A DNA stretch of 64,000 nt from Deefgea salmonis (GTDB lineage: Bacteria > Pseudomonadota > Gammaproteobacteria > Burkholderiales > Chitinibacteraceae). The translations under genes were made by a program, and so were the position numbers. The DNA is taken from assembly GCF_020531905.1 (NCBI RefSeq), contig NZ_JAJAWG010000003.1, positions 1 to 64,000 of the forward strand, given 5' to 3'. Within the stretch, counting starts at the first letter, position 1. The number at the start of each line of letters is the position of its first letter. Positions 10,855 through 21,957 of this stretch are shown piece by piece. The notes under the pieces are model-generated. The model was not told where the DNA came from. It was given only the letters and a program-made list of their open reading frames with translations, and did not search any database.

Positions 10855-11733
10855 TTATTTTGCTGAACCCGCACGTGGATTTTTCATATATTTGAAAAAG
10901 TCCGAGCTTGGGTCTACCACCATTAAGTCGCTTTTCTTACCAAAACTTTGTTTATAAGCATCAAGACTCTTATAAAAAGCATAGAACTCTGGGGTTTTGC
11001 CATAAGCATCTGAATATATCGCGGCTGCTTTAGCATCACCAGCACCCTTAAGTTGCTGTGCCTTATTATACGCGTCCGCCATAATGACTTCGCGTTGTTT
11101 ATCGGCATCGGCTTTAATTTTTTCAGCGTCTGCACTACCTTCAGCACGTAATTGGTTCGCGACCGCTTTACGTTCCGATTGCATCCGCTCATACACCGAG
11201 TTTAGCGTGCTTGGCTCAAAATCAACTTGCTTGATACGCACATCAATGACTCGGATACCAATCCGTTCGGCATCAATATTGGCGACTTTGCCAACATATT
11301 CCATCACCTTATCGCGCTTACCCGAAATCACATCTTGCACGGTGTGCTTACCAAATTCATCACGCAGCATGTTATTCACAGTATTGCGAAGTCGATCAAC
11401 CGCTTTGCGCTCATCCATACCGACCGCTTTGTAGTATTTCTCTACATCAAAAATTTGATATTTGATGTAGCTATTGACATTCACATTCATTTTTTCGATG
11501 GTTTGAATCCGTGCAGGCATATTTTCATCGATGGTTTGAATGCGCTTATCAAAATAACGAACATCTTGTACAAAGGGTAATTTGAAATGAATGCCAGGAT
11601 CTTTAATCACCCGTTTCGCTTCAGAAAACTGGAAAATCACGGCGTACTGACGTTGATCTACAGTAAACAAGCACAATGAAGCCAAAAATAACGCCAGCAT
11701 TACCGCTGATAACACAGGAAGAATACGATTCAT
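10855..11733 (-). CDS. hflC: HflC, modulator of FtsH protease
   Basis: 292-residue SPFH/prohibitin-family protein. One N-terminal membrane anchor (about residues 7-25, VLSAVMLALFLASLCLF), then the SPFH domain starting VDQRQYAVIFQFSEAKRVIKDPGIHFKLPF and a long alanine/glutamate-rich helix (about 190-250). With HflK it forms a periplasmic cage around FtsH and tempers its protease activity. Start ATG has a strong GGAGG before it. It follows hflK after 12 bases, so they are cotranscribed. Confidence 0.96.
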   Translation of the reverse strand: MNRILPVLSAVMLALFLASLCLFTVDQRQYAVIFQFSEAKRVIKDPGIHFKLPFVQDVRYFDKRIQTIDENMPARIQTIEKMNVNVNSYIKYQIFDVEKYYKAVGMDERKAVDRLRNTVNNMLRDEFGKHTVQDVISGKRDKVMEYVGKVANIDAERIGIRVIDVRIKQVDFEPSTLNSVYERMQSERKAVANQLRAEGSADAEKIKADADKQREVIMADAYNKAQQLKGAGDAKAAAIYSDAYGKTPEFYAFYKSLDAYKQSFGKKSDLMVVDPSSDFFKYMKNPRAGSAK

Positions 11734-11745
11734 TAACCTTCCTCC

Positions 11746-12933
11746 TTAACGACCGTCACGCTCACCGCGATTAACGCGATTCGCTGGGGTTTCAGAATTA
11801 ACAGCTACAGGAGCCGAAGACGTTGCCGCTGGTTTGGCTGCGTCTGTAACAGTTGCTGCGGCACCATTCATTTGCATCAATTTATCCAAAGGTAGATACA
11901 ACAAACTACCACCGGCCTTTTGATCCACCAAAACTTTGGTCGTGTTTTGGTACATGCTTTGCATCGCATCTAAATACATACGATCACGTGTCACTTGCGG
12001 TGATTTCACATATTCAGCAGCAATTTGTTTAAAGCGAGAGGCATCACCTTCTGCACGAGCCACAATTTGCTCACGATAACCTTCAGCCTCTTCATTCAAG
12101 CGTGCGGCCATACCGCTGGCTTTAGGAATCACGTCATTGGCGTAAGCAGTGCCTTCGTTAATCAAGCGCGATTTGTCTTGACGGGCTTTAACGGCATCGG
12201 CAAAAGCAGCTTGTACCTGTTCAGGCGGTTGCACGTCCGAAATATTCACCCGTGCAATCGTCATCCCAGTGCCGTAACGGTTCAGTAGCGACTGCATAAT
12301 TTCTTTGGTGTCTTCCGCAATCTTGCCACGCCCTTCATTGAGCACGTAATCGACTTTATTGCGGCCAACCACTTCACGAATCGCTGATTCTGCAGTTTGT
12401 TTCACTACATCACGGCCATTATCGATAAAGCGATTATCAAACAAAAAGTCTTTCGCTGAATTAAGGGTGTATTGCACTTCCAATTGGATCTGAATAATAT
12501 TTTGATCCGAGGTGAGCATCAACGATGCTTCACTATTTGAACCCGCATCACCACGCACACCGACATCAAGACTACGAATTTCGGTCATATTCACCAATTC
12601 GCGCGATTCGATCGGATACGGCAAATGCCAGTGCAAACCGGGATTAACCACGGTCTCAACATACTTTCCAAAACGAGTAACTACCGCGTCTTCACGCTCG
12701 TCAACCATATAAGTACCCGATGCCAGCCACAAAGCCAGCAAAGCACCTAGAACCACAAACACCCCAGTCGTACCCGAGCCAGATGATGGATTCACTGGCG
12801 CATTATTTTGGGGGATTTTATTACCGAGCAAAGCATTGATTTTATTGATGATATTACGAAAAATTTCATCCAAATTCGGTGGTCCACCTTTTTTATTTCG
12901 GTCACCACCCCATTGCGGATCATTTTGACTCAT
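11746..12933 (-). CDS. hflK: HflK, modulator of FtsH protease
   Basis: 395-residue partner of HflC. Gly/Asn-rich cytoplasmic N-terminus (NDPQWGGDRNKKGGPPNLDEI), one membrane segment (about 57-76), SPFH domain (VDEREDAVVTRFGKYVETVVNPGLHWHLPYPIE region) and a long coiled helix with EEAEGYREQIVARAEGDASRF. The C-terminal tail is Ala/Pro/Thr-rich and probably disordered. Its ATG overlaps the TGA of hflX (ATGA), showing translational coupling. Confidence 0.96.
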   Translation of the reverse strand: MSQNDPQWGGDRNKKGGPPNLDEIFRNIINKINALLGNKIPQNNAPVNPSSGSGTTGVFVVLGALLALWLASGTYMVDEREDAVVTRFGKYVETVVNPGLHWHLPYPIESRELVNMTEIRSLDVGVRGDAGSNSEASLMLTSDQNIIQIQLEVQYTLNSAKDFLFDNRFIDNGRDVVKQTAESAIREVVGRNKVDYVLNEGRGKIAEDTKEIMQSLLNRYGTGMTIARVNISDVQPPEQVQAAFADAVKARQDKSRLINEGTAYANDVIPKASGMAARLNEEAEGYREQIVARAEGDASRFKQIAAEYVKSPQVTRDRMYLDAMQSMYQNTTKVLVDQKAGGSLLYLPLDKLMQMNGAAATVTDAAKPAATSSAPVAVNSETPANRVNRGERDGR

Positions 12934-14036
12934 TTATCTTCCTTAACGGTTTGATTCATCGCTTCAACCAGTGCTTCGCGCAAAAGACTTAATCCTTCGC
13001 CACGCAAGGCGCTTAATTTAACGCTGCGAATATTACCATATTCGTCACGCTCAACTTCGGCAGCCAAATCGCGCTGATCAATCTTATTAAAGACCATCAA
13101 CTGCGGTATATGTTCCGCACCAATTTCAGTTAATACTTTATTGACTTCACTGATTTGCAAATCACGCATAGGGTGATTGATATCCACCACGTGCAATAAC
13201 ACATCCGCTTCAATGGTTTCTTCTAAAGTGGCACGAAATGCGGCCACCAAGGTGTGGGGCAAATCGCGAATAAAACCCACGGTATCGGAAATCACCACCG
13301 AATGATCAGCATCGATATACAGCTTACGGCTAGTGGTATCTAGCGTCGCAAATAACTGATCCGCAGCGTAGAGCTTGGCTTTGGTTAAAGCATTAAATAA
13401 TGTTGATTTTCCGGCATTGGTATAGCCCACAATTGAAACGGTGAACTGCCCCGATCGATCCCGCCGCTTTCTTTGCGTCGCGCGCTGTTTTTGCACGATA
13501 AGAAGCTGATCTTTCAAGCGCTTAACTCGAATCCCAATTAAGCGCCGATCGGTTTCAAGCTGCGTTTCACCGGGTCCACGCAGACCCACCCCACCCTTTT
13601 GGCGTTCCAGATGGGTCCAGCCGCGAATTAATCGCGTTTGGATATGCGCTAACTGGGCTAACTCAACCTGTAGCTTGCCTTCAGAGGTCCGCGCACGTTG
13701 CGCAAAAATATCCAGAATCAAGGTTGTGCGATCGAGTACTCGACACTTGACTTTACTTTCAAGGTTTCGCTCTTGACCGGGCGATAATTGATGATTAAAA
13801 ATCACCAACCCTGCATCATGCGCTAAAACGGCCTCAGCAATTTCGTCCGCTTTACCGCTGCCACAAAAATAAGCCGGGTCAGGCCGTTGGCGCTTCCCCT
13901 GAATGACGGCAAGTGGATGAACGCCTGCCGACCTTACTAATTCGATGAATTCTTCTTGACTGTCAGCAAAATCAGCTTCGCCAAAATCCAGACAAACCAA
14001 AATTGCTTCATCACCGCCCTGATGGCGTTCAAACAT
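12930..14036 (-). CDS. hflX: Ribosome-associated GTPase HflX
   Basis: 368-residue Obg-related GTPase that splits stalled or idle 70S ribosomes. N-terminal HflX domain (HPLAVIQGKRQRPDPAYFCGSGKADEI region, with RGPGETQLETDRR), then the G domain: G1 GYTNAGKS, G3 DTVGFI, G4 NKID. The frame extends 20 codons further upstream, but ATG at 14036 is preceded by AAGAGG at five-base spacing and gives the usual MFERHQGGDEAILV start. Downstream of hfq with an intervening hairpin; its TGA overlaps the hflK start. Confidence 0.95.
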   Translation of the reverse strand: MFERHQGGDEAILVCLDFGEADFADSQEEFIELVRSAGVHPLAVIQGKRQRPDPAYFCGSGKADEIAEAVLAHDAGLVIFNHQLSPGQERNLESKVKCRVLDRTTLILDIFAQRARTSEGKLQVELAQLAHIQTRLIRGWTHLERQKGGVGLRGPGETQLETDRRLIGIRVKRLKDQLLIVQKQRATQRKRRDRSGQFTVSIVGYTNAGKSTLFNALTKAKLYAADQLFATLDTTSRKLYIDADHSVVISDTVGFIRDLPHTLVAAFRATLEETIEADVLLHVVDINHPMRDLQISEVNKVLTEIGAEHIPQLMVFNKIDQRDLAAEVERDEYGNIRSVKLSALRGEGLSLLREALVEAMNQTVKEDK

Positions 14037-14078
14037 GCATACCTCTTCACTTCCAGAAAAACAAAACGCCGCGCAAGA

Positions 14079-14107
14079 TAAAACCCCGAAAAGCAAAGCC
14101 TTCGGGG
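14079..14107 (-). terminator. Hairpin between hfq and hflX
   Basis: Stem TTCGGGG/CCCCGAA (14101-14107 with 14084-14090) with a 10-base loop, followed in minus direction by TTTTATCTT. A terminator or partial attenuator that could set a higher hfq level than hflXKC. Confidence 0.75.
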
Positions 14108-14127
14108 CTAACGAATGCTCGGTCTAA

Positions 14128-14379
14128 TTAGCTTTCTGCACTGGCTGCAGCAGGATTATCATGCGGCACATTCACCGCACGAGAAGGAACAACTGTTGAA
14201 ATCGCGTGCTTATAAACCATTTGGGTCACTGTATTGCGAAGCAATACAACATACTGATCAAATGATTCAATTTGCCCCTGCAATTTAATGCCATTGACCA
14301 AGTAGATTGAAACGGGCACGTGTTCTTTTCGCAAGATATTTAAAAACGGATCTTGCAGCATTTGTCCCTTAGCACTCAT
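14128..14379 (-). CDS. hfq: RNA chaperone Hfq
   Basis: 83-residue hexameric Sm-like RNA chaperone that pairs small RNAs with mRNAs. Sm1 region starts [29 protein letters not shown] with the proximal-face QD and distal-face Tyr residues; the Sm2 signature YKHAIS is intact. Short acidic Ala-rich C-terminal tail, typical of betaproteobacteria. Between der and hflX, the conserved location. Confidence 0.98.
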   Translation of the reverse strand: MSAKGQMLQDPFLNILRKEHVPVSIYLVNGIKLQGQIESFDQYVVLLRNTVTQMVYKHAISTVVPSRAVNVPHDNPAAASAES

Positions 14380-14494
14380 TATTATTCTCCGACTTGTTAT
14401 TAGTTTTCCGTCTGTACGGTTTAGCTTGGAACATCTTACACCGACAATACAACCATTGGCAGCTTAGCACCATTACACCATTTTTAGCGCTTTT

Positions 14495-15874
14495 TTAGCG
14501 CTTTTTTAGTGCATTTTTTGCGCTTTGTGGGCCACGACGACCACGATTAGGCGCTTCTTTACCTTCAAATGGATTGTCTGTCTTTTTAAACTGAACCCGC
14601 AATGGCGTACCTTGCAATTTAAAGGTTTTAATAAAGAAATGCTCTAAATAACGCCAGTATGATGCATGAACTGCTTCCAAAGCGTTACCGTGAATAATCA
14701 CAACTGGTGGATTACTACCACCTTGGTGGGCATAACGCATTTTCGGGCGAATTTTCCCTGCCAATGGCGGTTGTTGACGTTCCATTGCCAACTGCAATGC
14801 TCGAGTTAGTTTAGGGGTAGGAATCTTAATCATCGCGGCATCATAAGCTTGATTAATTGAGCCAAACAAATCGCCAACACCACTGCCTTGCAAAGCCGAA
14901 ATATAGTGATATTTTGCAAAATCAAGGAAGGCGAGCTTGCGTGCCATGTCGCGCTTAATAATTTCACGTTGCTCTAAATTCGCTGAATCCCATTTATTAA
15001 TGGCCACGACCAAAGCACGGCCAGACTCTAAAACAAAACCAGCAATCTTACCGTCTTGATCCGATACATCTTGTGTTGCATCCAAAACTAAAATCACCAC
15101 ATTACAATCTTCAATCGCTTGCATGGTTTTAATGACCGAAAACTTCTCAATCATATCCGTCACCTTACCGCGGCGACGGACACCCGCAGTATCAATTACC
15201 GTATAGTTGGCGCCATTTCGTTCAAAATCAATAGCCACTGAATCACGCGTTGTACCTGGCGCATCAAAAGCAATCACGCGCTCTTCACCAAGAATGGCGT
15301 TAACCAAAGTTGACTTGCCCACGTTGGGACGACCGACAATGGCAAATTTAGGGTGTGTTTGTTCTTCTTCTGGCTCAGGATCAGGGAAACCTTCCAAGAT
15401 TTCATTAATCAGATGACGAACGCCTTCGCCATGTGAAGCCGAAATCGCAACTGGATCACCTAGACCAAACTCATGAAATTCTGCGGTCATCACCGCACTA
15501 TTCATGCCTTCAATTTTATTCACAGCCACCCAAACAGGGCGATCACCTTGTCGCAAACGATTAGCAATCATTTTGTCTTGCGGCGTTAAACCATTACGCC
15601 CATCAACAATAAAAATAATGGCATCGGCTTCATCAATGGCTTGCAACGTTTGCTTGGCCATTTCAAACATAATGCCTTCATCAATCACAGGCTCAAATCC
15701 ACCGGTATCGATCACCAAGTACGGCTTCTCACCGACTTTACCATGCCCGTAGTGACGGTCACGCGTCAGGCCTGGCTGATCAGCCACCAAAGCATCACGG
15801 GTTTTGGTTAAACGATTAAATAGTGTTGATTTGCCCACATTGGGGCGCCCGACGAGGGCAATAGTTGGTTTCAA
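14495..15874 (-). CDS. der: GTPase Der (EngA)
   Basis: 459-residue GTPase with two tandem G domains required for 50S maturation. Each domain has a [10 protein letters not shown]-loop (residues about 8-16 and 185-193), [15 protein letters not shown] and NKIEG/NKWDS motifs, followed by the KH-like C-terminal domain. The start codon is TTG (15872-15874), with AAGGAA seven bases before it; no in-frame ATG gives the conserved [12 protein letters not shown] start. The stop codon lies in a short tandem repeat of AGCGCTTTTTT units. Upstream neighbour is bamB. Confidence 0.96.
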   Translation of the reverse strand: MKPTIALVGRPNVGKSTLFNRLTKTRDALVADQPGLTRDRHYGHGKVGEKPYLVIDTGGFEPVIDEGIMFEMAKQTLQAIDEADAIIFIVDGRNGLTPQDKMIANRLRQGDRPVWVAVNKIEGMNSAVMTAEFHEFGLGDPVAISASHGEGVRHLINEILEGFPDPEPEEEQTHPKFAIVGRPNVGKSTLVNAILGEERVIAFDAPGTTRDSVAIDFERNGANYTVIDTAGVRRRGKVTDMIEKFSVIKTMQAIEDCNVVILVLDATQDVSDQDGKIAGFVLESGRALVVAINKWDSANLEQREIIKRDMARKLAFLDFAKYHYISALQGSGVGDLFGSINQAYDAAMIKIPTPKLTRALQLAMERQQPPLAGKIRPKMRYAHQGGSNPPVVIIHGNALEAVHASYWRYLEHFFIKTFKLQGTPLRVQFKKTDNPFEGKEAPNRGRRGPQSAKNALKKR

Positions 15875-15934
15875 TTCAATTCCTTATTCCATCCATATGA
15901 CGACGCAACAGCGCCGCCCTAATGTCGATGGGTA

Positions 15935-17059
15935 TTACTGAGTGCTGAGCAGATAAATACTGCCTTTTCCGGTCTGAACAATCGCTTGCGAACTATCAGA
16001 TTGCGGTGCTAAATAAATGCGGCCGCCATCGGTAGGCAATTGCCCAACAAAGCGACCATCTTCTGGGTTTAAAACATGAATATAACCATCTAAATCACCG
16101 ACTAAGATATTGCCAGCCAACATCGCTGGCGCAGAAATCAATCGGTTCGCTAATAAATCTTGACGCCAAACACTGCGGCCAGTCGTGCGTTCAAAGGCAT
16201 TAATTTGTCCTTTGGCGTCGGTAACATACACGTTTTGACCATCAATCGCTAAGCCCGTCCAGCTGGAAATCTCGCGAGTCCACAGCAAATTGCCTTGCTT
16301 GGCACCAAGACAAGCAACGCGTCCTTGGAAAGCAACGGCACAAACCATATCGCCACGCACCACGGGCGGCGCAACAATATCAGTTACCCGCTCAAGTTCA
16401 CTCGCGCCACGCGGCAAAGCCACTGGTGCCTCCCACAAGACACGACCATCCGCGATAGAAATCGCAGTCAAACGTCCTGCAGCCTGCCCGACATACACTA
16501 CGCCATCCGCTACAACAGGTGGCGCATAATTTCGCAACAATAAAGCCGGCTGAGGACGCTGATAAATCCACTTGAGCTCGCCCTTATCTGCAGAAAAAGC
16601 ACTAACTTTGCCGTCGCCAGAACGAACAATCACCAAATCATCGCTAACAACGGGTGCAGAAATCACCTCACTACTGACTTTAGCCGACCAAATAGCCTGC
16701 CCTGTTAAGTCATAAGTCAGCACATCACCATTGGTACTACCAACCGCAATTACACCGCCAGAGATACCTACACCACCAGCAACGGGTTGCGCGATTTTAA
16801 TTTTCCAGCGCTGATTGCCGCTGGTTCGCTCAAACAGCGCCAATTCATTATTGCCGCCCACCGCAGCAATCAAATCACCATTAAATGCAGGTTGAAAACG
16901 ATATTCAGTTTTCCCACCCAATGATGCTTTCCAATCAACCTTGGTATTACTCTTAGCGGTAACAACAGGCAAAGTAGCTGGCTCAGGTGCATTACTCGTA
17001 GTACTACACGCACTAACACCAAAGATACTGAGTAGCAATAATGGACGAAGGCATTTCAT
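15935..17059 (-). CDS. bamB: BamB, outer-membrane assembly lipoprotein
   Basis: 374-residue lipoprotein of the BAM complex that inserts beta-barrel proteins. Signal peptide with lipobox VSAC (Cys18). The body is a PQQ-type eight-bladed beta-propeller: repeats such as GRLTAISIADGRVLWE, GRVACLGAKQGNLLW and GYIHVLNPEDGRFVGQ. Begins two bases after the yfgM stop. The yfgM-bamB-der order is conserved across beta- and gammaproteobacteria. Confidence 0.95.
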   Translation of the reverse strand: MKCLRPLLLLSIFGVSACSTTSNAPEPATLPVVTAKSNTKVDWKASLGGKTEYRFQPAFNGDLIAAVGGNNELALFERTSGNQRWKIKIAQPVAGGVGISGGVIAVGSTNGDVLTYDLTGQAIWSAKVSSEVISAPVVSDDLVIVRSGDGKVSAFSADKGELKWIYQRPQPALLLRNYAPPVVADGVVYVGQAAGRLTAISIADGRVLWEAPVALPRGASELERVTDIVAPPVVRGDMVCAVAFQGRVACLGAKQGNLLWTREISSWTGLAIDGQNVYVTDAKGQINAFERTTGRSVWRQDLLANRLISAPAMLAGNILVGDLDGYIHVLNPEDGRFVGQLPTDGGRIYLAPQSDSSQAIVQTGKGSIYLLSTQ

Positions 17060-17061
17060 GC

Positions 17062-17691
17062 TTACTTATCTCCCAATACATCCAGCTTAATTTCTACCAA
17101 TTTCAAGTTAGGCGCATCTTTTGGTAACTTGGCAATGGCTTGACGATATGCATCAGCGGCAGGGGCAGTTTGGCCTTGTGCTTGGAGAATATCGCCACGT
17201 AGTTCGGCGTAAAGCGGAGAAAAACCCTCTTCTTCTGGCGTTTTCAATAGTGCCAAAGCTTCTGGATATTTTTTCTCTTCGGCCAAAATACTGGCTAATC
17301 GCAAGCGCGCGGTATCGCGTAATGCGGCCTCTTTACTGTGATCAACAACCCAAGTCAATTCCGTACGTGAAGCAGCGGCATCGCCTTTTAGATAATCCAA
17401 TTTAGCGGCAATTAAAGCGGCGCGGGGCGCATAAGGCGTTTTGCTATAGTCGCTTTTCAATAAGGCAACACCGGCTTTAAATTTTCCGTCATCTGTCAGG
17501 TTATTTTCAATCTGGGCATAGACCTCAGCTGCTTTGGCGATTTGCTGCTTTTGCCAGCCTTGCCAGCCTTTCCAAGCCGAAAACGAAATTAAAAATACTG
17601 CAAACCCGAGCGCCAACCATTTACCCCAGTTTTGCCACCAGTCTTTCATGGTGGCGATTTGTTCTTGTTCTTGTAAATCAAATGCGGCCAT
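17062..17691 (-). CDS. yfgM: YfgM-family TPR membrane protein
   Basis: 209-residue inner-membrane protein: cytosolic N-terminus (DLQEQEQIATMKDWWQNWG), one membrane span (about 27-44, WLALGFAVFLISFSAW) and a periplasmic TPR-like domain. YfgM associates with the SecYEG translocon and periplasmic chaperones. It lies between hisS (18 bases upstream) and bamB (2 bases), the usual place. Confidence 0.92.
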   Translation of the reverse strand: MAAFDLQEQEQIATMKDWWQNWGKWLALGFAVFLISFSAWKGWQGWQKQQIAKAAEVYAQIENNLTDDGKFKAGVALLKSDYSKTPYAPRAALIAAKLDYLKGDAAASRTELTWVVDHSKEAALRDTARLRLASILAEEKKYPEALALLKTPEEEGFSPLYAELRGDILQAQGQTAPAADAYRQAIAKLPKDAPNLKLVEIKLDVLGDK

Positions 17692-17709
17692 GGTTATCCC
17701 CTGAATAAA

Positions 17710-18978
17710 TTAAATACTGCGAATCACTTGTGCCAACTGATCTTGCGGCACGATTTCTTGTTTGCCTTGCTGCTCGCCGATCAATGTTTTTAAATTAACC
17801 GTCAGTGACGTCACTTCACCCTCACCAATCACCACGGCAAAACGTGCGCCTGATTGATCAGCTTTTTTAAATTGCGATTTAAAACTACCACTGCCGCCAT
17901 GATAAATGACATTCAAGCCTGCTGCGCGCAATTGACGCGCCACGGTAAATGCATTGCGAGCGGCGGCTTCGCCTTGATGAACCACATAAACATCGGGCAA
18001 CTGCGCTGGAATCGCGACTTCGTTGATTTCCAATAGCAGCATTAAGCGCTCAATACCAATCGCAAAACCAACCGCTGGACAAGATTTCCCACCCAATTGT
18101 TCAACCAAACCATCGTAACGACCACCAGCAGCCACGGTACTTTGTGCGCCCAATTGCGTTGTCGTCCATTCAAAAACGGTGCGATTGTAATAATCAAGGC
18201 CACGCACTAAGCGTGGATTCAAGGTATAGGCGATCCCTGCGTCGTCGAGCAAAGCTTTGACCGTTTCAAAGTGTGATTTTGATGCCTCACCTAAAAAGTC
18301 GATCAGCTGCGGCGCGTTTTCAGCCATGGCTTGCAACGCTGGATTTTTGGTATCCAAAACACGCAATGGGTTGGTATAGAGCCGGCGCTGGCTATCTTCA
18401 TCGAGTATATCGATATACCCTTCCAAATATTGAATCAGCTCAGCACGATGCGCTGCACGCTCTTCAATATCGCCCAAAGAATTGAGCTCTAAACTCATGC
18501 CACTTAAACCAAGGCGCGGCCATAAATCGGCCAGCATCACAATCACCTCAGCATCGACATCTGGCGTAGCAAAACCAAACGCTTCAATACCCATTTGGTG
18601 GAACTGGCGATAGCGGCCCTTTTGCGGACGCTCATGACGGAACATGGGGCCGGTATACCAAAGGCGCTGAGTTTGATTGTAAAGTAAGCCGTGTTCAATA
18701 CAGGCGCGCACGCAACCGGCCGTCCCTTCTGGGCGCAGCGTCAGTTTTTCACCGTTAAGACTGTCTTCAAAGGCATACATTTCTTTTTCGACGATGTCGG
18801 TGTGCTCACCGACGCCGCGAATAAATAAATGCGTTGATTCCACAATCGGCATCCGAATCTGGCTATAGCCATAAGCGGCCAGCCATTCGCGAGTGACTTG
18901 TTCAAAAAACTGCCAGCGACTTGATTCCTGCGGCAGCACATCATTCATGCCGCGAATACCTTGGATGGTTTGAGCCAT
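17710..18978 (-). CDS. hisS: Histidyl-tRNA synthetase
   Basis: 422-residue class II synthetase. Motif 2 region [13 protein letters not shown], the histidine-binding [15 protein letters not shown], motif 3 AAGGRYDGL and [10 protein letters not shown], and a C-terminal anticodon-binding domain (about 325-422). The N-terminus [16 protein letters not shown] is canonical. Between ispG and yfgM; a 52-bp repeat lies in the ispG-hisS gap. Confidence 0.98.
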   Translation of the reverse strand: MAQTIQGIRGMNDVLPQESSRWQFFEQVTREWLAAYGYSQIRMPIVESTHLFIRGVGEHTDIVEKEMYAFEDSLNGEKLTLRPEGTAGCVRACIEHGLLYNQTQRLWYTGPMFRHERPQKGRYRQFHQMGIEAFGFATPDVDAEVIVMLADLWPRLGLSGMSLELNSLGDIEERAAHRAELIQYLEGYIDILDEDSQRRLYTNPLRVLDTKNPALQAMAENAPQLIDFLGEASKSHFETVKALLDDAGIAYTLNPRLVRGLDYYNRTVFEWTTTQLGAQSTVAAGGRYDGLVEQLGGKSCPAVGFAIGIERLMLLLEINEVAIPAQLPDVYVVHQGEAAARNAFTVARQLRAAGLNVIYHGGSGSFKSQFKKADQSGARFAVVIGEGEVTSLTVNLKTLIGEQQGKQEIVPQDQLAQVIRSI

Positions 18979-19008
18979 ATTTTTATATGCTTTAAATTAA
19001 ATCAAGAA

Positions 19009-19060
19009 AGGGTATTTGATCGCAGCCCTTTGAAAAAAAGGGCTACAAACCAATACCCAA
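19009..19060. repeat. 52-bp GGTAT/ATACC repeat, copy 5
   Basis: AGGGTAT at 19009-19015, ATACCC from 19053. Contains an inner AGCCCTTT/AAAGGGCT hairpin, so the whole element is more palindromic than the others. It ends one base before the ispG stop codon (minus strand). Confidence 0.88.
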
Positions 19061-20335
19061 TCAAATTGAAGTTAGTGGAATAATTTTTGCTGCTTGTTCA
19101 CGACGTTTTGAACCACCCACCGCGTAATGCGTCATCACATAGCGCTCAACGATAGCCTGAAACTCAACAGCCACATGCTCACCCTTGAGTGTGACGTCTT
19201 TTTCGCCATCGACATACACTGGACACACTGGCACTTCGCCGGTTCCCGGCAAACTAATCCCAATATCAGCCAGCTTAGACTCACCTGGACCATTGACAAC
19301 ACAGCCCATCACCGCGACCTTCATCTCTTCAACACCCGGATAGTCTTTGCGCCACAACGGCATTTTTTCACGCAAAAAACTTTGAATGTCTTGGGCCAAC
19401 TCTTGAAACACCGTCGACGTAGTCCGGCCACACCCAGGGCACGCCGTCACCAATGGGGTAAAACTACGTAAACCCATGGTTTGCAATAATTCTTGTGCCA
19501 CAATTACTTCTTTGGTGCGATCGCCATTAGGCTCTGGCGTCAAAGAAATCCGAATCGTATCGCCAATCCCTTCTTGCATCAAAATCGCCAAAGCGGCACT
19601 CGATGCCACAATCCCTTTACTACCCATGCCCGCCTCAGTCAAACCCAAATGCAATGGGTAATCACAACGTGCACCTAAATCGCGGTAGACCGCGATCAAG
19701 TCTTGCACGTGAGATACTTTGCACGACAGCAAAATCTTATCTGGCGACAGCCCCCACTTCACGGCTTGCTCGGCCGATTCGAGCGCAGACACAATCAACG
19801 CTTCGCGCATCACCGCATCAGCACTGAATGGCTGTGAACGCTTGCTATTTTCGTCCATCATACGCGCTGCAATACTTTGATCGAGCGAGCCCCAGTTCAC
19901 GCCAATGCGCACTGCTTTATTGTACTCGATGGCTTTTTCAATCATCGACGCAAATTTTTCGTCGCGTTTACTGCCTTTACCCACATTACCCGGATTAATC
20001 CGGTACTTTGCCAAGGCCTGCGCGCAGTCGGGGTAGTCACGCAATAAACGATCGCCATTGTAATGAAAGTCGCCCACCAAGGGGACTTTGCAACCCCAAT
20101 TTTCAAGCTTGGTTTTAATATTGGCGACTTGTGCTGCAGCCTCTGGGCTATTGACGGTAATGCGGACCACCTCAGAGCCGGCGCGCCACAATTCAAAAAT
20201 CTGTCTTGCGGTACCTTCAGCATCGGCCGTATCGGTATTGGTCATTGACTGGACCACCACGGGATGATCACTACCGACCCAAACATGGCCGACTTGAACT
20301 TGACGGGTTTTACGACGTGTAATCAGGCTCGACAT
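19061..20335 (-). CDS. ispG: 4-hydroxy-3-methylbut-2-en-1-yl diphosphate synthase
   Basis: 424-residue [4Fe-4S] enzyme of the MEP isoprenoid pathway. TIM-barrel domain beginning [15 protein letters not shown] and the C-terminal iron-sulfur domain with CPGCGRT and CVVNGPGE cysteines. Starts four bases after rodZ stops. The rodZ-ispG-hisS order is the common proteobacterial arrangement. Confidence 0.97.
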   Translation of the reverse strand: MSSLITRRKTRQVQVGHVWVGSDHPVVVQSMTNTDTADAEGTARQIFELWRAGSEVVRITVNSPEAAAQVANIKTKLENWGCKVPLVGDFHYNGDRLLRDYPDCAQALAKYRINPGNVGKGSKRDEKFASMIEKAIEYNKAVRIGVNWGSLDQSIAARMMDENSKRSQPFSADAVMREALIVSALESAEQAVKWGLSPDKILLSCKVSHVQDLIAVYRDLGARCDYPLHLGLTEAGMGSKGIVASSAALAILMQEGIGDTIRISLTPEPNGDRTKEVIVAQELLQTMGLRSFTPLVTACPGCGRTTSTVFQELAQDIQSFLREKMPLWRKDYPGVEEMKVAVMGCVVNGPGESKLADIGISLPGTGEVPVCPVYVDGEKDVTLKGEHVAVEFQAIVERYVMTHYAVGGSKRREQAAKIIPLTSI

Positions 20336-20339
20336 ACGA

Positions 20340-21230
20340 TTATTTCAATTCCATATTAACCACATCAGAACCGGGCTTGAGATAGGCACTCAAATCCACA
20401 TTTTGACCATTAAAATACAATTGGGTTTTTGGGGCATTACCGACTTTCACACGATACGGCGGCACCCCAACCACAACGCGTTCGTAACCCGGACGAATAA
20501 TTTCGGACAGCACTTTATTGCCATTGGCATCCACAATTTGCACCCAACTATCCGTCTGCGAGGTGATTTTAATTGAATGTGCAGTCGCAACCGCTGACGC
20601 TGCACTAGCAGGTAGCGCAACAGTTTTTTGAGCCTGTGCTGCGCTGGCGACAGGCAAGGCACGTTGAGGTGCACTCGCCACTGGCGTAACCGCACTGGCG
20701 GTACTGGCCAAAACCACAAGTTCGTCCTGTACAACAGAGGCAGGCGACACATCAACAATCGGTTGATTTTCCATCTCTGGCAAGGCCAGCTCAGGATGCG
20801 CCGGTTGCTGTAAATACCAAAACACGCACCCCACGCCCAAAGCCAAGCCCAAGACACTCATCAAGACAATGGCGGATGACGGGCGCCGACGTTTATTTTT
20901 AAATGGAATCGTGTTATTTGATTCCAAAGGCGCATCCAGCAAAGTGGTCGACACGGGTTCAGCAGGTAAAACCTGCGCCAAATATTCAAGCAAAGGCTCG
21001 GCATCCAAATGCACCAGTCGCGCATAATTACGCACAAAACCTCGGATAAATAAATTGCTGGGCAATTCATCAAAGGCCTCTTGCTCAATTGCAATCACTT
21101 GGCGGACTGCAAGTTTTAATTGGTTAGCAACCTGCTCTGGACTTAATTCTAAGGCTTCTCGTGCATTGCGTAATTGTCGACCTGCAGGTAACAAACTTGC
21201 AGTCGATGAAGATTCAAACTGATCAGTCAT
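20340..21230 (-). CDS. rodZ: RodZ-like cytoskeletal helix-turn-helix membrane protein
   Basis: 296-residue bitopic protein. N-terminal HTH_25 domain ([24 protein letters not shown]), Arg/Lys-rich linker, one membrane span (about 118-138, [18 protein letters not shown]), an Ala/Ser/Val-rich stretch and a C-terminal DUF4115 periplasmic domain ([18 protein letters not shown]). RodZ links MreB to the cell-wall elongation machinery. The frame opens at a TTG, but ATG at 21230 with GGAA before it is better and overlaps the pilF stop by eight bases. Confidence 0.9.
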   Translation of the reverse strand: MTDQFESSSTASLLPAGRQLRNAREALELSPEQVANQLKLAVRQVIAIEQEAFDELPSNLFIRGFVRNYARLVHLDAEPLLEYLAQVLPAEPVSTTLLDAPLESNNTIPFKNKRRRPSSAIVLMSVLGLALGVGCVFWYLQQPAHPELALPEMENQPIVDVSPASVVQDELVVLASTASAVTPVASAPQRALPVASAAQAQKTVALPASAASAVATAHSIKITSQTDSWVQIVDANGNKVLSEIIRPGYERVVVGVPPYRVKVGNAPKTQLYFNGQNVDLSAYLKPGSDVVNMELK

Positions 21231-21957
21231 ATTTTCCAATCTGTAACTTAGTGGCTTCTACTGAATCGGGGAAAGCGCTGAGTAAATCTTTGGCATAGCG
21301 CTGCTCGGCCGTTTTATTGCCAATCGCACGCTCAACTCTCACACCCAGCCATAGCAATTCTACGGGTGTTGGCTTACTCGATCGATAAAGATCGACAAAC
21401 AAACGTTTCGCCTCAGGCAAGTCCCCCGACTTTAACATTAAATTACTCAGCTGAAATTTAGCTTGTAAATAATTTGGTCTTTGTACCAAGATTTTTTGAT
21501 ACCACTGCGCGGCCAAAGCCAGATCTTGATTGCTCAAGGCACAATTGGCCGCGGCCATCATGGTGTTTTCTGGCGTGGGATACAAAGGATCGTTAAGCGC
21601 GGTATTAAAATGCTGTTCAGCTTGCTTAACATCGCCATTCGCACACAGAAAATTAGCGTAATTGTGATTCACATCTGAATTATTCGGTTCGATCTTTAAA
21701 GCCTGCTTAAAGATATCGGCCGTCGTGGTTTTATCGCCCAAGGCCCAATACGACAATGCCATTACGTTGTAAGCCAAAACATATTTAGCGTCAGCGGCAA
21801 TGGCTTTTTTGGCCTCATCCACGGCAATCGGATATTGCCCTACTTTATAATATTCGGACGCGAGCCGCGTCCTAACGCTTGCGCGAGAATCTTCATTGCC
21901 CAGAGCAAAATGACTTAGGCCAAGCCACAAGGCCACTAGCAATAAAGTATTTTTCAC
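21223..21957 (-). CDS. pilF: Type IV pilus biogenesis/stability TPR protein PilF (PilW)
   Basis: 244-residue protein with an N-terminal signal peptide and about five TPR units ([40 protein letters not shown] and following). PilF/PilW is the pilotin for the PilQ secretin. GTG start overlapping the rlmN stop (GTGA), with GGAGG six bases upstream. Odd point: the signal peptide ([20 protein letters not shown]) has no cysteine, so the lipobox expected of this lipoprotein family is absent. Confidence 0.9.
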   Translation of the reverse strand: MKNTLLLVALWLGLSHFALGNEDSRASVRTRLASEYYKVGQYPIAVDEAKKAIAADAKYVLAYNVMALSYWALGDKTTTADIFKQALKIEPNNSDVNHNYANFLCANGDVKQAEQHFNTALNDPLYPTPENTMMAAANCALSNQDLALAAQWYQKILVQRPNYLQAKFQLSNLMLKSGDLPEAKRLFVDLYRSSKPTPVELLWLGVRVERAIGNKTAEQRYAKDLLSAFPDSVEATKLQIGKYD

